The notes beneath the pieces are model-generated. The model searched no databases and had not been told where the DNA came from. It worked only from the letters and a program-made list of their open reading frames with translations. From QHBQ01 sp038230695 (GTDB taxonomy: Bacteria > Chloroflexota > Chloroflexia > QHBQ01), in contig JBBRMT010000081.1 in the NCBI GenBank assembly GCA_038230695.1, positions 1-18,215 on the forward strand: DNA of 18,215 nucleotides. Reading direction: 5' to 3'. Each line of letters begins with the position of its first letter. Position 1 is the first letter of the stretch. Below are positions 5,055 through 12,606 of this stretch, piece by piece. The translations under genes and the position numbers were made by a program.

Positions 5055-7136
5055 ATGGGCGCTCGGCTGCGGAACAAACGGACAGTGATATGTGCAACAC
5101 TGGCTGCGATCGGGCTGATGCTGGTGATCGCCGCCTGTGGTGGGGAACCTAATCGCGACGATGTGGAGGGTACATGGGTTGGTAGTTTCGATATTAGTGG
5201 AAGATGGTGGTTTATTGAGGTTAGCTTCACCGGAAGCAACGGCGTGGCAACTATTCGTGAAATGGGCATTGCTAACCTTGCGGTGACAGATTTCAACGCC
5301 AAAGCCTTCCTGGGGCTTAAAGCTCACTTTGCGGTGCCACTTGACGGCGATAAGGACAAGATCGTCTTTGATGAAGCACAGGTGAGCTACGAAAACGCGC
5401 CCGTGGTTGGCAGCGTTCAGCACGGCACCGAAAAGGGCCAATTCAGATTGCTGAAGGTTGTTAATCCCATCCTCACTGGCTCCACTCAATATGATGGTAA
5501 CTATGAAATAGGCAGTCGTATGCTACTGGTGGGAGATACAAGTAGCCCTCACTATGTAGATGGCGATAATCTGATTAGCATCTTTCCTGTTCAGTCTCTT
5601 GACAACAGAGGTGCGCCAATTACCAACACCTTCTACACCTCACTGGGCGAAACTCTGACCTTCACCAACAGCGACGGCGAGATAACTGGCTTGAAACTAG
5701 CCCCCCGCGATAGCACCGCGCCGACGCTTGAGGGCAAGCGGGTCGGGCTATATAAGAGCGCGGCAGTCAGCTTCCAGAATGGGTCGGTGGTGCTGTCCGG
5801 CACGCTGTTGCTGCCGAACGCGCCAGGGCCATATGCAGCGGTGGCAATTGTGCCGGGCGATGGCGCTGCGTCGCGGGGTGGCGGCTATGCGCTGGCGGAT
5901 CGCTTTGCCCGTGCCGGTATCGCTGCGCTGATTTACGACAAGCGCGGGGTGGGTGGCTCAAGCGGCGACTGGCACAGCGCCAGTCTGGGCGATTTGGGCG
6001 ATGATGCTGCCGCCGCCGTGCGCTTCTTGGAAGGGCGCAGCGAGGTCAACCCGCAGCAGATCGGCGTGGTCGGCATGGGGCAGGGAAGCTGGGTGGCGGG
6101 CATTGCGGCTGCCCGTTCGCCCGCCGTGCGCTTCGTCATCGCGGTATCCGCATCCGGCGTGTCGCCCGCAGCCCAGGAGTTGTGGCGCAACCAGAACAAT
6201 CTTCGCTTCGCAGGCTTCGATGTTCGTCAGACTGGCATAGGGGTTAAAGCCTCAAGCATGGCCCAGAACATCGGCGTGCAGATGGCGAACCTGGGGATGC
6301 CGACTCCCGACTGGCTACGCAATCTGGGTTTCAGTTCGGTTGGCGACCTCAGCCGCAACCCCAACGCGCTCTGGTATCGGGTGCGGCAACCAACCCTGCT
6401 AGTCTATGGCGGGCTGGACAAGCTGATCCCACCCTTGCAGAGCGCAACGGTGATCAGCGCCGCGCTGAAGGCGGGCGGTAACGGCAACTTCACAGTGCGC
6501 TATTTCGCCAACGCCAACCACGATTTGATGCTGGCTCCCAGCGGCTATCAGCATGAGGTGCTACCCCTTGACGAGTACGCGCCTGGCTACTTCGATGCCA
6601 TCACTGGCTGGGCGCTAGCTCGCATCACCGACAAACCTACCCCGCCCTCTGATCGCCTACCCGCGACTGATAGCAGCGTTGCCACCTATGTCCAGTTGCC
6701 GTTCTACGGCACGGCCTGGGTGCAGCTAATCGTCATGCTTGTCTTCGCGCTCATCTTCCTGCCCGCTACGCTAGTCTGGACAGTTGCCTATCTGCTGCGG
6801 CGAAGACGGCACCACCTGCCCAGCGATAATGAGGCCGCACCTTTGCTGCATTTTCTGGCCTGGGTGCTCGCCATGCTTGACGTTGGCGTGTTGCTGGGTG
6901 TGATTGCGGCGATTGCGGCGATGCCCAGGGAGGATTACAGCGTTCTGTACTGGCTGCTGCCCACCATCTCCTGGTTGGCGTTCATCTCCGCGCTACTGAC
7001 GATTACGCTGGTGGTAGCCAACTGGCTCACCCATGCCTTCGCCTTCGGCTGGCATCAGTGGCAGCGGTTTGTTTTCCTCGGCGCGGCAGTGGCTTTCGTG
7101 CCTTTCATGCTCTACTGGAATCTGCTGGGGTTCTGA
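5055..7136 (+). CDS. Lipoprotein with alpha/beta-hydrolase domain and four C-terminal TM helices
   Basis: A 693-residue protein. ATG 5055 follows AAAGGAAG, and the promoter at 4986-5014 rules out the upstream start. Residues 1-28 are a lipoprotein signal (KR-rich, hydrophobic, lipobox IAAC with C28). About 35-240 is an unrecognised beta-rich domain. About 243-525 is an alpha/beta hydrolase of the BAAT/S9-like group, with IVPGDGAASRGG, YDKRGVGGSSG (294-304), the acid in YGGLDKLIP (D455) and the histidine in NANHD (H489). The nucleophile elbow, normally G-x-S-x-G, reads G-M-G-Q-G (340-344), so the serine is replaced by G342, and S345 sits three residues later. Hydrophobic segments at about 553-581, 601-622, 630-655 and 671-690 follow, with RRRRHH after the first. 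It probably acts at the outer face of the membrane. Substrate and activity are unknown. Confidence 0.85.
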   Translation: MGARLRNKRTVICATLAAIGLMLVIAACGGEPNRDDVEGTWVGSFDISGRWWFIEVSFTGSNGVATIREMGIANLAVTDFNAKAFLGLKAHFAVPLDGDKDKIVFDEAQVSYENAPVVGSVQHGTEKGQFRLLKVVNPILTGSTQYDGNYEIGSRMLLVGDTSSPHYVDGDNLISIFPVQSLDNRGAPITNTFYTSLGETLTFTNSDGEITGLKLAPRDSTAPTLEGKRVGLYKSAAVSFQNGSVVLSGTLLLPNAPGPYAAVAIVPGDGAASRGGGYALADRFARAGIAALIYDKRGVGGSSGDWHSASLGDLGDDAAAAVRFLEGRSEVNPQQIGVVGMGQGSWVAGIAAARSPAVRFVIAVSASGVSPAAQELWRNQNNLRFAGFDVRQTGIGVKASSMAQNIGVQMANLGMPTPDWLRNLGFSSVGDLSRNPNALWYRVRQPTLLVYGGLDKLIPPLQSATVISAALKAGGNGNFTVRYFANANHDLMLAPSGYQHEVLPLDEYAPGYFDAITGWALARITDKPTPPSDRLPATDSSVATYVQLPFYGTAWVQLIVMLVFALIFLPATLVWTVAYLLRRRRHHLPSDNEAAPLLHFLAWVLAMLDVGVLLGVIAAIAAMPREDYSVLYWLLPTISWLAFISALLTITLVVANWLTHAFAFGWHQWQRFVFLGAAVAFVPFMLYWNLLGF

Positions 7137-7179
7137 GGGTCAAGTGGTAAATATATCGCTATCTTATGAGGATCAACCT

Positions 7180-8109
7180 ATGCCTTACTTCAAACCACAG
7201 CTAACCGACGAGGAAGTGCGTACCCTGCTTACCGAACGCTTCGCTGCCCCCGCTGGTGAACTGCGGGCAGTTGAGGGCGGCCAGATCGCGCAAACTATTG
7301 CCTTTTCTGCCAACGGCCAGGATTACATCCTCCGCATCAACCCGCCCACTGCAGCCAGCTTTGAGAAGGATGCCTACGTCTACAACCACTACGCTTCACC
7401 TCGCCTGCCGATCCCGCTCATCAATCAGCTTGGCACGGTGGGCGAATTCCCCTATGCGATATCACAGATGATGCCGGGAAAGACCATGATTGGCTTGTCC
7501 GCAGCCGAGACCGCCAGCTACATCCTGGTCCTGCTCGAAACGCTGGACGTGATCCACGCCAGCGGTGTGAGCGATAGCACGGGTTATGGCGCGTTCGACG
7601 AACATGGCATCGCCCCCTACAATAGCTGGCGCGAGTTTATAACAAGTATCTCCGACGAACATGAACCAGGCACTTTCTACGGCAGGTGGCATAGCCTGTT
7701 CGACGATACATTCTTGTCTCATGATGTGTGGGAGCGCGTCTACACCGCAATGGTGCGTCTGCTCGACTACTGCCCGGAGCAACGTTGGCTGCTGCACGCC
7801 GACTACGCATTCGGCAACGTGCTGGTGCAGGATGGGCGGATCACGGCGGTGCTGGACTGGGCTAACGCGATGTATGGTGATTTCCTCTTCGACGTAGCGT
7901 GGCTCGACCATGTGCTACCCGACCACCAGATCCTCGACCGCTGCGCCGCCTACTATGCGGCACAGGGTCGCACCATCGCCCACTACGGTGAGCGGCTGCT
8001 CTGCTACCGCTATCTCATCGTCCTAGATTCGCTGCGCTTCTACGCCCAAGTGGGGAAAGAGGTGGAGTACAACGCGATACGGGATCAGACTTTGCCGACG
8101 CTTGAGTGA
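7180..8109 (+). CDS. APH-family phosphotransferase
   Basis: A 309-residue cytoplasmic protein of the aminoglycoside phosphotransferase / protein-kinase-like fold. ATG 7180 has GAGGAT 8 nt upstream, and the longer open frame from 7033 overlaps the previous gene. The N-lobe is about 1-95. The catalytic loop is LLHADYAFGNVL (204-215), with D208 and N213. The metal-binding aspartate is D226 in AVLDWANAMYGD. The usual HGD is HAD here. The C-terminal half resembles hygromycin-type enzymes in VLDWANAMYGD. Many family members phosphorylate small metabolites rather than drugs, so antibiotic resistance cannot be claimed. It lies 43 bp after the hydrolase gene on the same strand and may be co-transcribed. 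Confidence 0.88.
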   Translation: MPYFKPQLTDEEVRTLLTERFAAPAGELRAVEGGQIAQTIAFSANGQDYILRINPPTAASFEKDAYVYNHYASPRLPIPLINQLGTVGEFPYAISQMMPGKTMIGLSAAETASYILVLLETLDVIHASGVSDSTGYGAFDEHGIAPYNSWREFITSISDEHEPGTFYGRWHSLFDDTFLSHDVWERVYTAMVRLLDYCPEQRWLLHADYAFGNVLVQDGRITAVLDWANAMYGDFLFDVAWLDHVLPDHQILDRCAAYYAAQGRTIAHYGERLLCYRYLIVLDSLRFYAQVGKEVEYNAIRDQTLPTLE

Positions 8110-8146
8110 CTGCTAAACGTCAGCAGCTCTGTGTCAAGGTGCTAGT

Positions 8147-8262
8147 TAATCAATGGTGCTAATTACTGGGCTACGCTCAAAAAGCAGCGGTTTGGGCGTA
8201 GGGGCGCAGATTTATCGCGCCCTGGTGAGCGTGCCAGCCACCCAAACTAGCACCATTGATTA
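8147..8262. repeat. 15-bp inverted repeat enclosing a hairpin repeat
   Basis: TAATCAATGGTGCTA (8147-8161) is the exact reverse complement of 8248-8262. The 86 bp between them hold repeat copy 2. The right arm contains the stop codon of the antitoxin gene (8260-8262). A second, partial GGTGCTA lies at 8139. The block sits between convergent genes and could be a small mobile-like insertion or a bidirectional terminator-like fold. Confidence 0.75.
8198..8231 (+). repeat. GTAGGGGCG hairpin repeat, copy 2
   Basis: GTAGGGGCG, loop CAGATTTATCG, CGCCCTGGTGAGCG. The stem GGGCGC/GCGCCC is intact. The inner part is the reverse complement of copy 5's inner part, while the outer GTA and GGT-side flanks keep the same orientation. 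Confidence 0.85.
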
Positions 8263-8577
8263 GTTAAGGCCAAACTCACGGAGTACATCCTCATGGGAGG
8301 TCGTGCCTTCAGTTTTGATGCTGGCGATCGCTTCTTCAAGCAAGGCGAGAAACTTCGGGTTGTTACTCAAGGATTCGATTTCGGCATCCAACTCCTGCTC
8401 CTCATGCGCCAGTTTCTGGTTGTAGAGCTTTAGCATAGCGCGAAGCGAGCCTTCATCAATGGTCATCAGCGCAGCGTAAGGTTGGCCTTCGACAGTCAAC
8501 ACTACCGGCCCATCATCAGCATCATGCGCGTACTCAGCTAGCGGTGCGGTCGCGCTATCCAGTTCGAGTGTTCTCAT
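8260..8577 (-). CDS. Phd/YefM-like antitoxin
   Basis: A 105-residue antitoxin candidate that would neutralise the adjacent toxin and probably bind the operator. The N-terminal section (about 1-45) has Phd-type features: ATAPLAEYA, then GPVVLTVEGQPYAAL. This matches the strand-turn DNA-binding dimerisation fold that reads 'PVVLTRNGKPVAAL' in relatives. The C-terminal section (about 50-105) is a long, charged, acidic helix suited to wrapping a toxin. Its ATG overlaps the toxin stop as ATGA, so the toxin gene comes first and the antitoxin second. Its stop lies inside the right arm of the 15-bp inverted repeat, so the C-terminus may have been altered by that element. Confidence 0.8.
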   Translation of the reverse strand: MRTLELDSATAPLAEYAHDADDGPVVLTVEGQPYAALMTIDEGSLRAMLKLYNQKLAHEEQELDAEIESLSNNPKFLALLEEAIASIKTEGTTSHEDVLREFGLN

Positions 8578-8867
8578 AGCTCAATTTTCTCCTTGCCCAT
8601 GTAAAGCTCATTGCCCCTCTTCTCCACAATAAGCAGGATGTTGACAGTCTTGCCCTCCACATTGTAAAACACCCGCAAGTTACCAACGCGGAGTTCCCAC
8701 TGCACGCCCAACTTGTTAGGGCGCAAACGCTTGCGGTTCGTCACTTCCTCTTCGGCCTGGTGCAGCAGCCGCTTGCCGATCGCATCGAGGACGGTAGCTC
8801 TATCGTTGGCTTGCAACTCGCGCAGGCTGAGTCTAGCCTTTACTGTGTACTCTATTTGGTAGGACAA
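8574..8867 (-). CDS. RelE/ParE-family toxin
   Basis: A small basic protein of the RelE/ParE fold; relatives cleave ribosome-bound mRNA or poison gyrase, and which applies here is unknown. After the N-terminal strand (YQIEYTVKARLSL) come helices (LDAIGKRLLHQAEEE) and the sheet half, with NKLGVQWELRVGNLRVFYNVE, a pattern common in this family, then VEKRGNELYMGKE. I choose TTG at 8867 (97 residues) because GGGAG lies 5 nt upstream and the promoter -10 is at 8902-8897. The longer frame opens at GTG 8906, which would lie ahead of the predicted transcription start. It overlaps the downstream antitoxin by 4 bp, a toxin-first order. Confidence 0.82.
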   Translation of the reverse strand: MSYQIEYTVKARLSLRELQANDRATVLDAIGKRLLHQAEEEVTNRKRLRPNKLGVQWELRVGNLRVFYNVEGKTVNILLIVEKRGNELYMGKEKIEL

Positions 8868-8896
8868 AGCGGCTCCCGTTACCTGGCTATGCGTTA

Positions 8897-8928
8897 ATTG
8901 TACCACAGCCGGGTTGGCTCGACCAACC
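8897..8928 (-). promoter_or_regulatory. Promoter with palindromic operator for the toxin-antitoxin genes
   Basis: On the minus strand the -35 TTGGTC (8926-8921) and -10 TACAAT (8902-8897) are 18 bp apart. GGTTGG (8912-8917) and CCAACC (8923-8928) form a perfect 6-bp palindrome across the -35, the expected place for an antitoxin or complex to repress its own operon. Confidence 0.6.
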
Positions 8929-8945
8929 TTTCGTTTATATGAAGC

Positions 8946-9632
8946 TCAAGCGGTGCCGAATTGCCGATCCCCGGCATCACCCAAGCCCGGCACGATGTAG
9001 CCATGCTCGTTGAGGTGGCTATCCACCGCCGCGACGTGGATCGGCACGTCGGGGTGGGCATCGGCGAGGTGGCGTACCCCTTCGGGCGCGGCGATCAGGC
9101 CCATAAACTTGATACGCTTCGTTCCCCAGCGCTTGAGGATGTCAATGGTGGCGACCGCGCTGCCGCCAGTTGCCAGCATGGGGTCGAGGACGAGGCACAT
9201 ACTGGTGGTGGGCTGCACCGGCAGCTTGTTGTAATACTCGATTGGCTCCAGGGTGGTGTGGTCGCGGTATAGGCCGATGTGCCAGACCTGGGCGTAGGGG
9301 ATCATCATCAGCGCAGCATCCACCATGCCCAGCCCGGCGCGGAGGATGGGAACGAGGCCGATGCGCTCGGCAATCTCCTGCCCTACCATCGGCGCGACCG
9401 GTGTTTCGATGGCTATGTCGCTGATCGGCAAATCAGCCGTCGCCTCGTAGGTGAGCAGCATGGCAAGCTCGCGCACCAGTTCGCGGAACTTCTTCGGCTC
9501 GGTGCCAGCCGCCCGCAGCAGCGCCAGCTTGTGCAAAATCAGCGGGTGGTTGCTGACGTGCAGGTTATGCACATCGCTGATGTCAGTGCGATGCGGCGGC
9601 GGGGTGATGCGTAGGGCGCGGTCGTCGGTCAT
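8946..9632 (-). CDS. upp: Uracil phosphoribosyltransferase
   Basis: Pyrimidine salvage enzyme that converts uracil and PRPP to UMP and pyrophosphate in the cytoplasm. The 228-residue product has the PRPP-binding loop VLDPMLATGGSA (148-159) and the uracil-binding C-terminal GYIVPGLGDAGDRQFGT (211-227). The core opens at VHNLHVSNHPLILHKLALLR, where most Upp proteins begin, so there is an extension of about 20 residues. The ATG at 9632 has GGAG 6 nt upstream, which supports the longer form. A 7-bp-type direct repeat touches the upstream side of this ribosome-binding site. No clear promoter was found in the 240 bp upstream. Identification is secure. Confidence 0.97.
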   Translation of the reverse strand: MTDDRALRITPPPHRTDISDVHNLHVSNHPLILHKLALLRAAGTEPKKFRELVRELAMLLTYEATADLPISDIAIETPVAPMVGQEIAERIGLVPILRAGLGMVDAALMMIPYAQVWHIGLYRDHTTLEPIEYYNKLPVQPTTSMCLVLDPMLATGGSAVATIDILKRWGTKRIKFMGLIAAPEGVRHLADAHPDVPIHVAAVDSHLNEHGYIVPGLGDAGDRQFGTA

Positions 9633-9643
9633 GGCAATCTCCA

Positions 9644-9666
9644 GGCATGAGGCACGAGGGCATGAG
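9644..9666 (+). repeat. Short heptamer-type direct repeat upstream of upp
   Basis: GGCATGAG, GCACGAG, GGCATGAG lie end to end, an imperfect 7-8-bp tandem repeat ending next to the upp Shine-Dalgarno site. It is slippage-prone and short. Confidence 0.6.
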
Positions 9667-9683
9667 TGGCAGCTATAAGCTCT

Positions 9684-9698
9684 CTCTGCCAGGCAGAG
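9684..9698. other. 15-bp palindrome in the upp leader
   Basis: CTCTGCC-A-GGCAGAG is a perfect 7+1+7 inverted repeat about 55 bp upstream of upp. The one-base centre suits a dimeric DNA-binding protein better than an RNA hairpin. No regulator can be named. Confidence 0.4.
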
Positions 9699-9756
9699 GT
9701 GGGCAAAGGGTGATACTTACATCGCATCCCTGCTCATCGAAATCGACAATGTTTAC

Positions 9757-9791
9757 GTAGGGGCGAATTGCATACGCCCTGGTCAAGCGCA
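9757..9791 (+). repeat. GTAGGGGCG hairpin repeat, copy 3
   Basis: GTAGGGGCG, loop AATTGCATA, CGCCCTGGTCAAGCGCA. The 3' flank GGTCAAGCGCA is shared exactly with copy 5. Confidence 0.85.
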
Positions 9792-9823
9792 CTAACGATT
9801 AGCTTTAATGTATCGCAAGATTC

Positions 9824-9860
9824 TCCCTCACCAAACCTCTCCCGCTGGGAGAGGCTTTTT
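9824..9860 (-). repeat. CCTCTCCC/GGGAGAGG hairpin repeat, copy B
   Basis: CCTCTCCC (9836-9843), GCT, GGGAGAGG (9847-9854). In the plus direction it is followed by CTTTTTGC like an intrinsic terminator, though no plus-strand gene ends here. On the minus strand it lies 21 bp past the MNT gene and may end that operon, with only TTT after the stem. Same family as 3479-3509. Confidence 0.7.
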
Positions 9861-9874
9861 GCTTACTAACCCAC

Positions 9875-10264
9875 TCAGCGGTTAGGACGTTCATAAACAA
9901 CCTTCCCTCGTCTGGTAATTTCGCGCATGAAGAAGTCACCCAACGCGACTCGCTGCGCGCTCTTCTCAGGGGTGCGTACCAGCAGATCAAGCGCGAAGGG
10001 ATTATCAATCGCGTCGCGTATCTCCGCAGCCTGCTCAATTTCACGCATAGGCGTGTTCATAATCACGAGGATGTCTACATCGCTATCGGGTGTGGGCTTG
10101 CCGTAGGCATAGGAGCCAAACAGGATGATGCGCTCAGGGTCGAACTGCTCGGCAATCTGTAGCACGAACCGCTCGATCATTCCTGGCGGCACCAGTTCGC
10201 CATAGGGGATCTCCTCAAGCTCGCCTAGTGCGTTATTGTCCAGCACTTCAGTTGCTTCGCTCAT
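9875..10264 (-). CDS. MNT-type minimal nucleotidyltransferase-domain protein
   Basis: A 129-residue protein of the DNA polymerase beta superfamily, MNT group. The signature is GSYAYGKPTPDSDVDILV (50-67), with G50-S51 and metal-binding D62 and D64. The third aspartate is probably D93 in ALDLLVRT. Relatives of this kind transfer AMP to a HEPN toxin partner and so act as antitoxins. No HEPN gene sits next to it, so it is an orphan here, or its partner lies elsewhere. The ATG at 10264 has AAGGAG 8 nt upstream. It follows the methyltransferase by 16 bp and is last in the glyA operon. All three catalytic acids seem present, so it is probably active. Confidence 0.85.
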   Translation of the reverse strand: MSEATEVLDNNALGELEEIPYGELVPPGMIERFVLQIAEQFDPERIILFGSYAYGKPTPDSDVDILVIMNTPMREIEQAAEIRDAIDNPFALDLLVRTPEKSAQRVALGDFFMREITRRGKVVYERPNR

Positions 10265-10280
10265 CGCCTCAACTCCTTAA

Positions 10281-11099
10281 TTACCTGTGAGCAGTGGCAA
10301 TGCTGATGTAAATGGGAAAGCTGCATCCTGCATCAGTTACGTAAGGTTGCAGTGCTGCGTTGACTTCACCCACGATTGCCGCACGGCTAGCCGCATCAAG
10401 CTGCTCGCCGGTCATTGCTGCCAGCGGGCCAACCCGCATGACCCCAGTGACGAACTGCTCTACTGAGGCGAAGTGCGCTTCTACTGCGAGGGTACGCACC
10501 AGCACATCGTGAAAGCCAGCGTCCGCAATCAGGTTGTGCAATTCTTGCTCATCGCTCAACCCGAATATCCCTTTGCTGACGAAGGCGACCGCAGGCTGAC
10601 CAACATAGTGAACCAACGCCTCGGTCAGCGCCGACATACCGGGACTACGCTGCAAGGCGGAGGATACAGAAATACCCAACCTGCCGTCCGTCACCAGCAC
10701 CCGGTACATCTCGCGCAACGCCCCTGGCTTGTCGGGGAAGAACTGCAGTCCTTGCTGGCAGAGTACCACATCGAAGCTGCCGGGTGCGAAAGGCAGTGCC
10801 TGCGCGTTGCCCTCCTGCCACTCAAGCGGCGCTCCCGGTGAAGGCAAGCGGCGGGCCACCACCAACATATTTGGGTCGCCGTCCAGGCCGACTACCTTGC
10901 CTCCGCTGCCCACCGCCCGCGCCGATGCCCGCGCTGCCGCGCCCGTGCCGCAGGCTATATCCAGTACCCCCTCGCCAGGCTGGAGGGCAACCGCTTCGAT
11001 AAGAGGGGTAGCAAATCGTTCAAAGATGGCTGGCACCAGTTGCCGCTCGTAAGACTCGGCAGTGCTGATATCGCTGGGGTCGAACCGCAGCTGACTCAC
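10281..11099 (-). CDS. Class I SAM-dependent methyltransferase, Methyltransf_11/UbiE-like
   Basis: A 272-residue cytoplasmic methyltransferase of unknown substrate. Motif I is VLDIACGTG (45-53). GLDGDPNML follows as the acidic-loop strand that holds the SAM ribose, and then FDVVLCQQGLQFFPD and the conserved LREMYRVL helix. I start at GTG 11099 because AAGGAGG lies 5-6 nt ahead of it. The longer frame opens at TTG 11114, which would place this Shine-Dalgarno inside the gene. It lies 32 bp after glyA, with a small hairpin GCAGA/TCTGC in the gap, and 16 bp before the MNT gene, so the three are probably one operon. A link to one-carbon or SAM use with glyA is possible but not shown. Confidence 0.88.
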   Translation of the reverse strand: MSQLRFDPSDISTAESYERQLVPAIFERFATPLIEAVALQPGEGVLDIACGTGAAARASARAVGSGGKVVGLDGDPNMLVVARRLPSPGAPLEWQEGNAQALPFAPGSFDVVLCQQGLQFFPDKPGALREMYRVLVTDGRLGISVSSALQRSPGMSALTEALVHYVGQPAVAFVSKGIFGLSDEQELHNLIADAGFHDVLVRTLAVEAHFASVEQFVTGVMRVGPLAAMTGEQLDAASRAAIVGEVNAALQPYVTDAGCSFPIYISIATAHR

Positions 11100-11131
11100 T
11101 TTATCCTCCTTCAAGGCAGAACTTAATCTGC

Positions 11132-12478
11132 TTACATAATGCCCGGCACGGGATAACGGTTGACCAGCGCGGCGACCCGCTGGCGGGCTTCGTCTTTGAC
11201 CGTTTCGGAGGCGGCTTCGCCAAGCGCGATGTTGTGCAGGGTCAGCTTGATGATGGCCGCCACTTCGCGCATATCGGCGGGGGTGAAGCCACGCGAGGTC
11301 ACTGCCGGGCTGCCCACGCGGATGCCGCTGGCAGTGGCGGGGGGGTTCTTGTCGTAGGGGATGGCGTTCTTGTTGACGGTGATGCCCACCGCATCGAGCG
11401 CGTGTTCCGCTGCCTTGCCGGTGATGCCTAGGCCGCTGACATCCACCAGCGCAAGGTGGTTGTCGGTGCCGCCGCTGACCAACCGCAGCCGCCCTCCCGC
11501 CGGGTCGGAGGTGTCCACCAGCGCAGCGGTAAGCGCGGCGGCGTTGTCAATGATGCGCTGCTGGTAGCCCTTGAAGTAGGGCTGCAAGTCCTCGTAGAAT
11601 GCTACCGCCTTGCCCGCGATCACGTGCATGAGAGGGCCGCCCTGGGTGCCGGGGAACACCGCCTTGTCTATAATCTTGGCGTGTTCTGCGCCGCATAGGA
11701 TCAGGCCGCCGCGAGGCCCGCGCAGCGTCTTGTGCGTGGTGCTGGTCACAAAGTGGGCGTGGCCGATCGGCGAGGGGTGCAGCCCGGCGGCAATCAGCCC
11801 GGCGATGTGGGCAACATCGGCCATCAGGTATGCGCCCACCGAATCGGCAATTGCCCGCAGTCGCGGGAAGTCAATAATGCGTGGGTAGGCCGACGCACCA
11901 CAGACGATCATCTTGGGCCGCTCCGCCTCAGCGACACGCTGCACCTCATCGTAATCGAGCAACTCATCCTCGGCCCGTACCCCATAGCTGACCCCACGAA
12001 AATACTTGCCGCTGATCGTCACCTTGTAGCCGTGGGTAAGGTGGCCGCCGTGCGCCAGGCTCATACCCAGGATGGTGTCGTGCGGTTGCAAGGTGGCGAA
12101 GTAGACCGCCATGTTGGCCTGTGCGCCGCTGTGGGGCTGCACGTTGGCGTGTTCCGCGCCGAACAGTTGCTTGGCCCGCTCGATGGCAAGCTCCTCGGCG
12201 ATGTCCACGAACTCGCAGCCGCCATAATAGCGGTTGCCCGGATAGCCCTCGGCGTACTTATTGGTAAGCACGCTGCCCATCGCTTGCAGCACGGCGCGGC
12301 TGACGTAGTTCTCGCTAGCGATTAGCTCGATCTTGTCGTGCTGGCGGCCCTTCTCCTGCTCGATGGCGGCATAAATCTGCGGGTCGGTGTCGCGCAAGTC
12401 GGCCCAGCCCCAAGCGGCGGCTTGCTGCTGCCCGTTTGCCGAGGCGGTTGTCTCTGGCGGGTTTGCGGTTGCGGTCAT
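11132..12478 (-). CDS. glyA: Serine hydroxymethyltransferase
   Basis: PLP enzyme that interconverts serine plus tetrahydrofolate with glycine plus 5,10-methylene-THF, the main source of one-carbon units. The 448-residue product has the PLP lysine in TSTTHKTLRGPRGG (K250), the early core ELIASENYVS (51-60), EGYPGNRYYGGCE (77-89) and the PLP-contacting DVAHIAGL (221-228). The N-terminal 25 residues (rich in T, A and Q) exceed the usual core. ATG 12478 has GGAG upstream. The gene has its own TTGCCA/TATAAT promoter and a leader of about 120 nt in which I saw no riboswitch. It leads the methyltransferase and MNT genes. Identification is secure. Confidence 0.97.
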   Translation of the reverse strand: MTATANPPETTASANGQQQAAAWGWADLRDTDPQIYAAIEQEKGRQHDKIELIASENYVSRAVLQAMGSVLTNKYAEGYPGNRYYGGCEFVDIAEELAIERAKQLFGAEHANVQPHSGAQANMAVYFATLQPHDTILGMSLAHGGHLTHGYKVTISGKYFRGVSYGVRAEDELLDYDEVQRVAEAERPKMIVCGASAYPRIIDFPRLRAIADSVGAYLMADVAHIAGLIAAGLHPSPIGHAHFVTSTTHKTLRGPRGGLILCGAEHAKIIDKAVFPGTQGGPLMHVIAGKAVAFYEDLQPYFKGYQQRIIDNAAALTAALVDTSDPAGGRLRLVSGGTDNHLALVDVSGLGITGKAAEHALDAVGITVNKNAIPYDKNPPATASGIRVGSPAVTSRGFTPADMREVAAIIKLTLHNIALGEAASETVKDEARQRVAALVNRYPVPGIM

Positions 12479-12606
12479 GGCGGGTTCTCCTTCTCATCAT
12501 GGTGGCAGCCGACGAATCCAGCCAACGGATTGTTAAAACGGATAAATGGATTGGCTAATGTCGCGGGCCAGGGCTGCTAACTAATTTGCTTTGCTGTCTG
12601 TGGGAT

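Noticed and set aside
7180..8109. Calling the APH-family gene an antibiotic-resistance gene
   Set aside because: Catalytic motifs show only a phosphotransferase fold; substrate cannot be read and many relatives act on metabolites.
12479..12600. Glycine or other riboswitch in the glyA leader
   Set aside because: I could not find conserved riboswitch cores or a terminator; only a weak, long-looped AATCCA/TGGATT pairing is visible.
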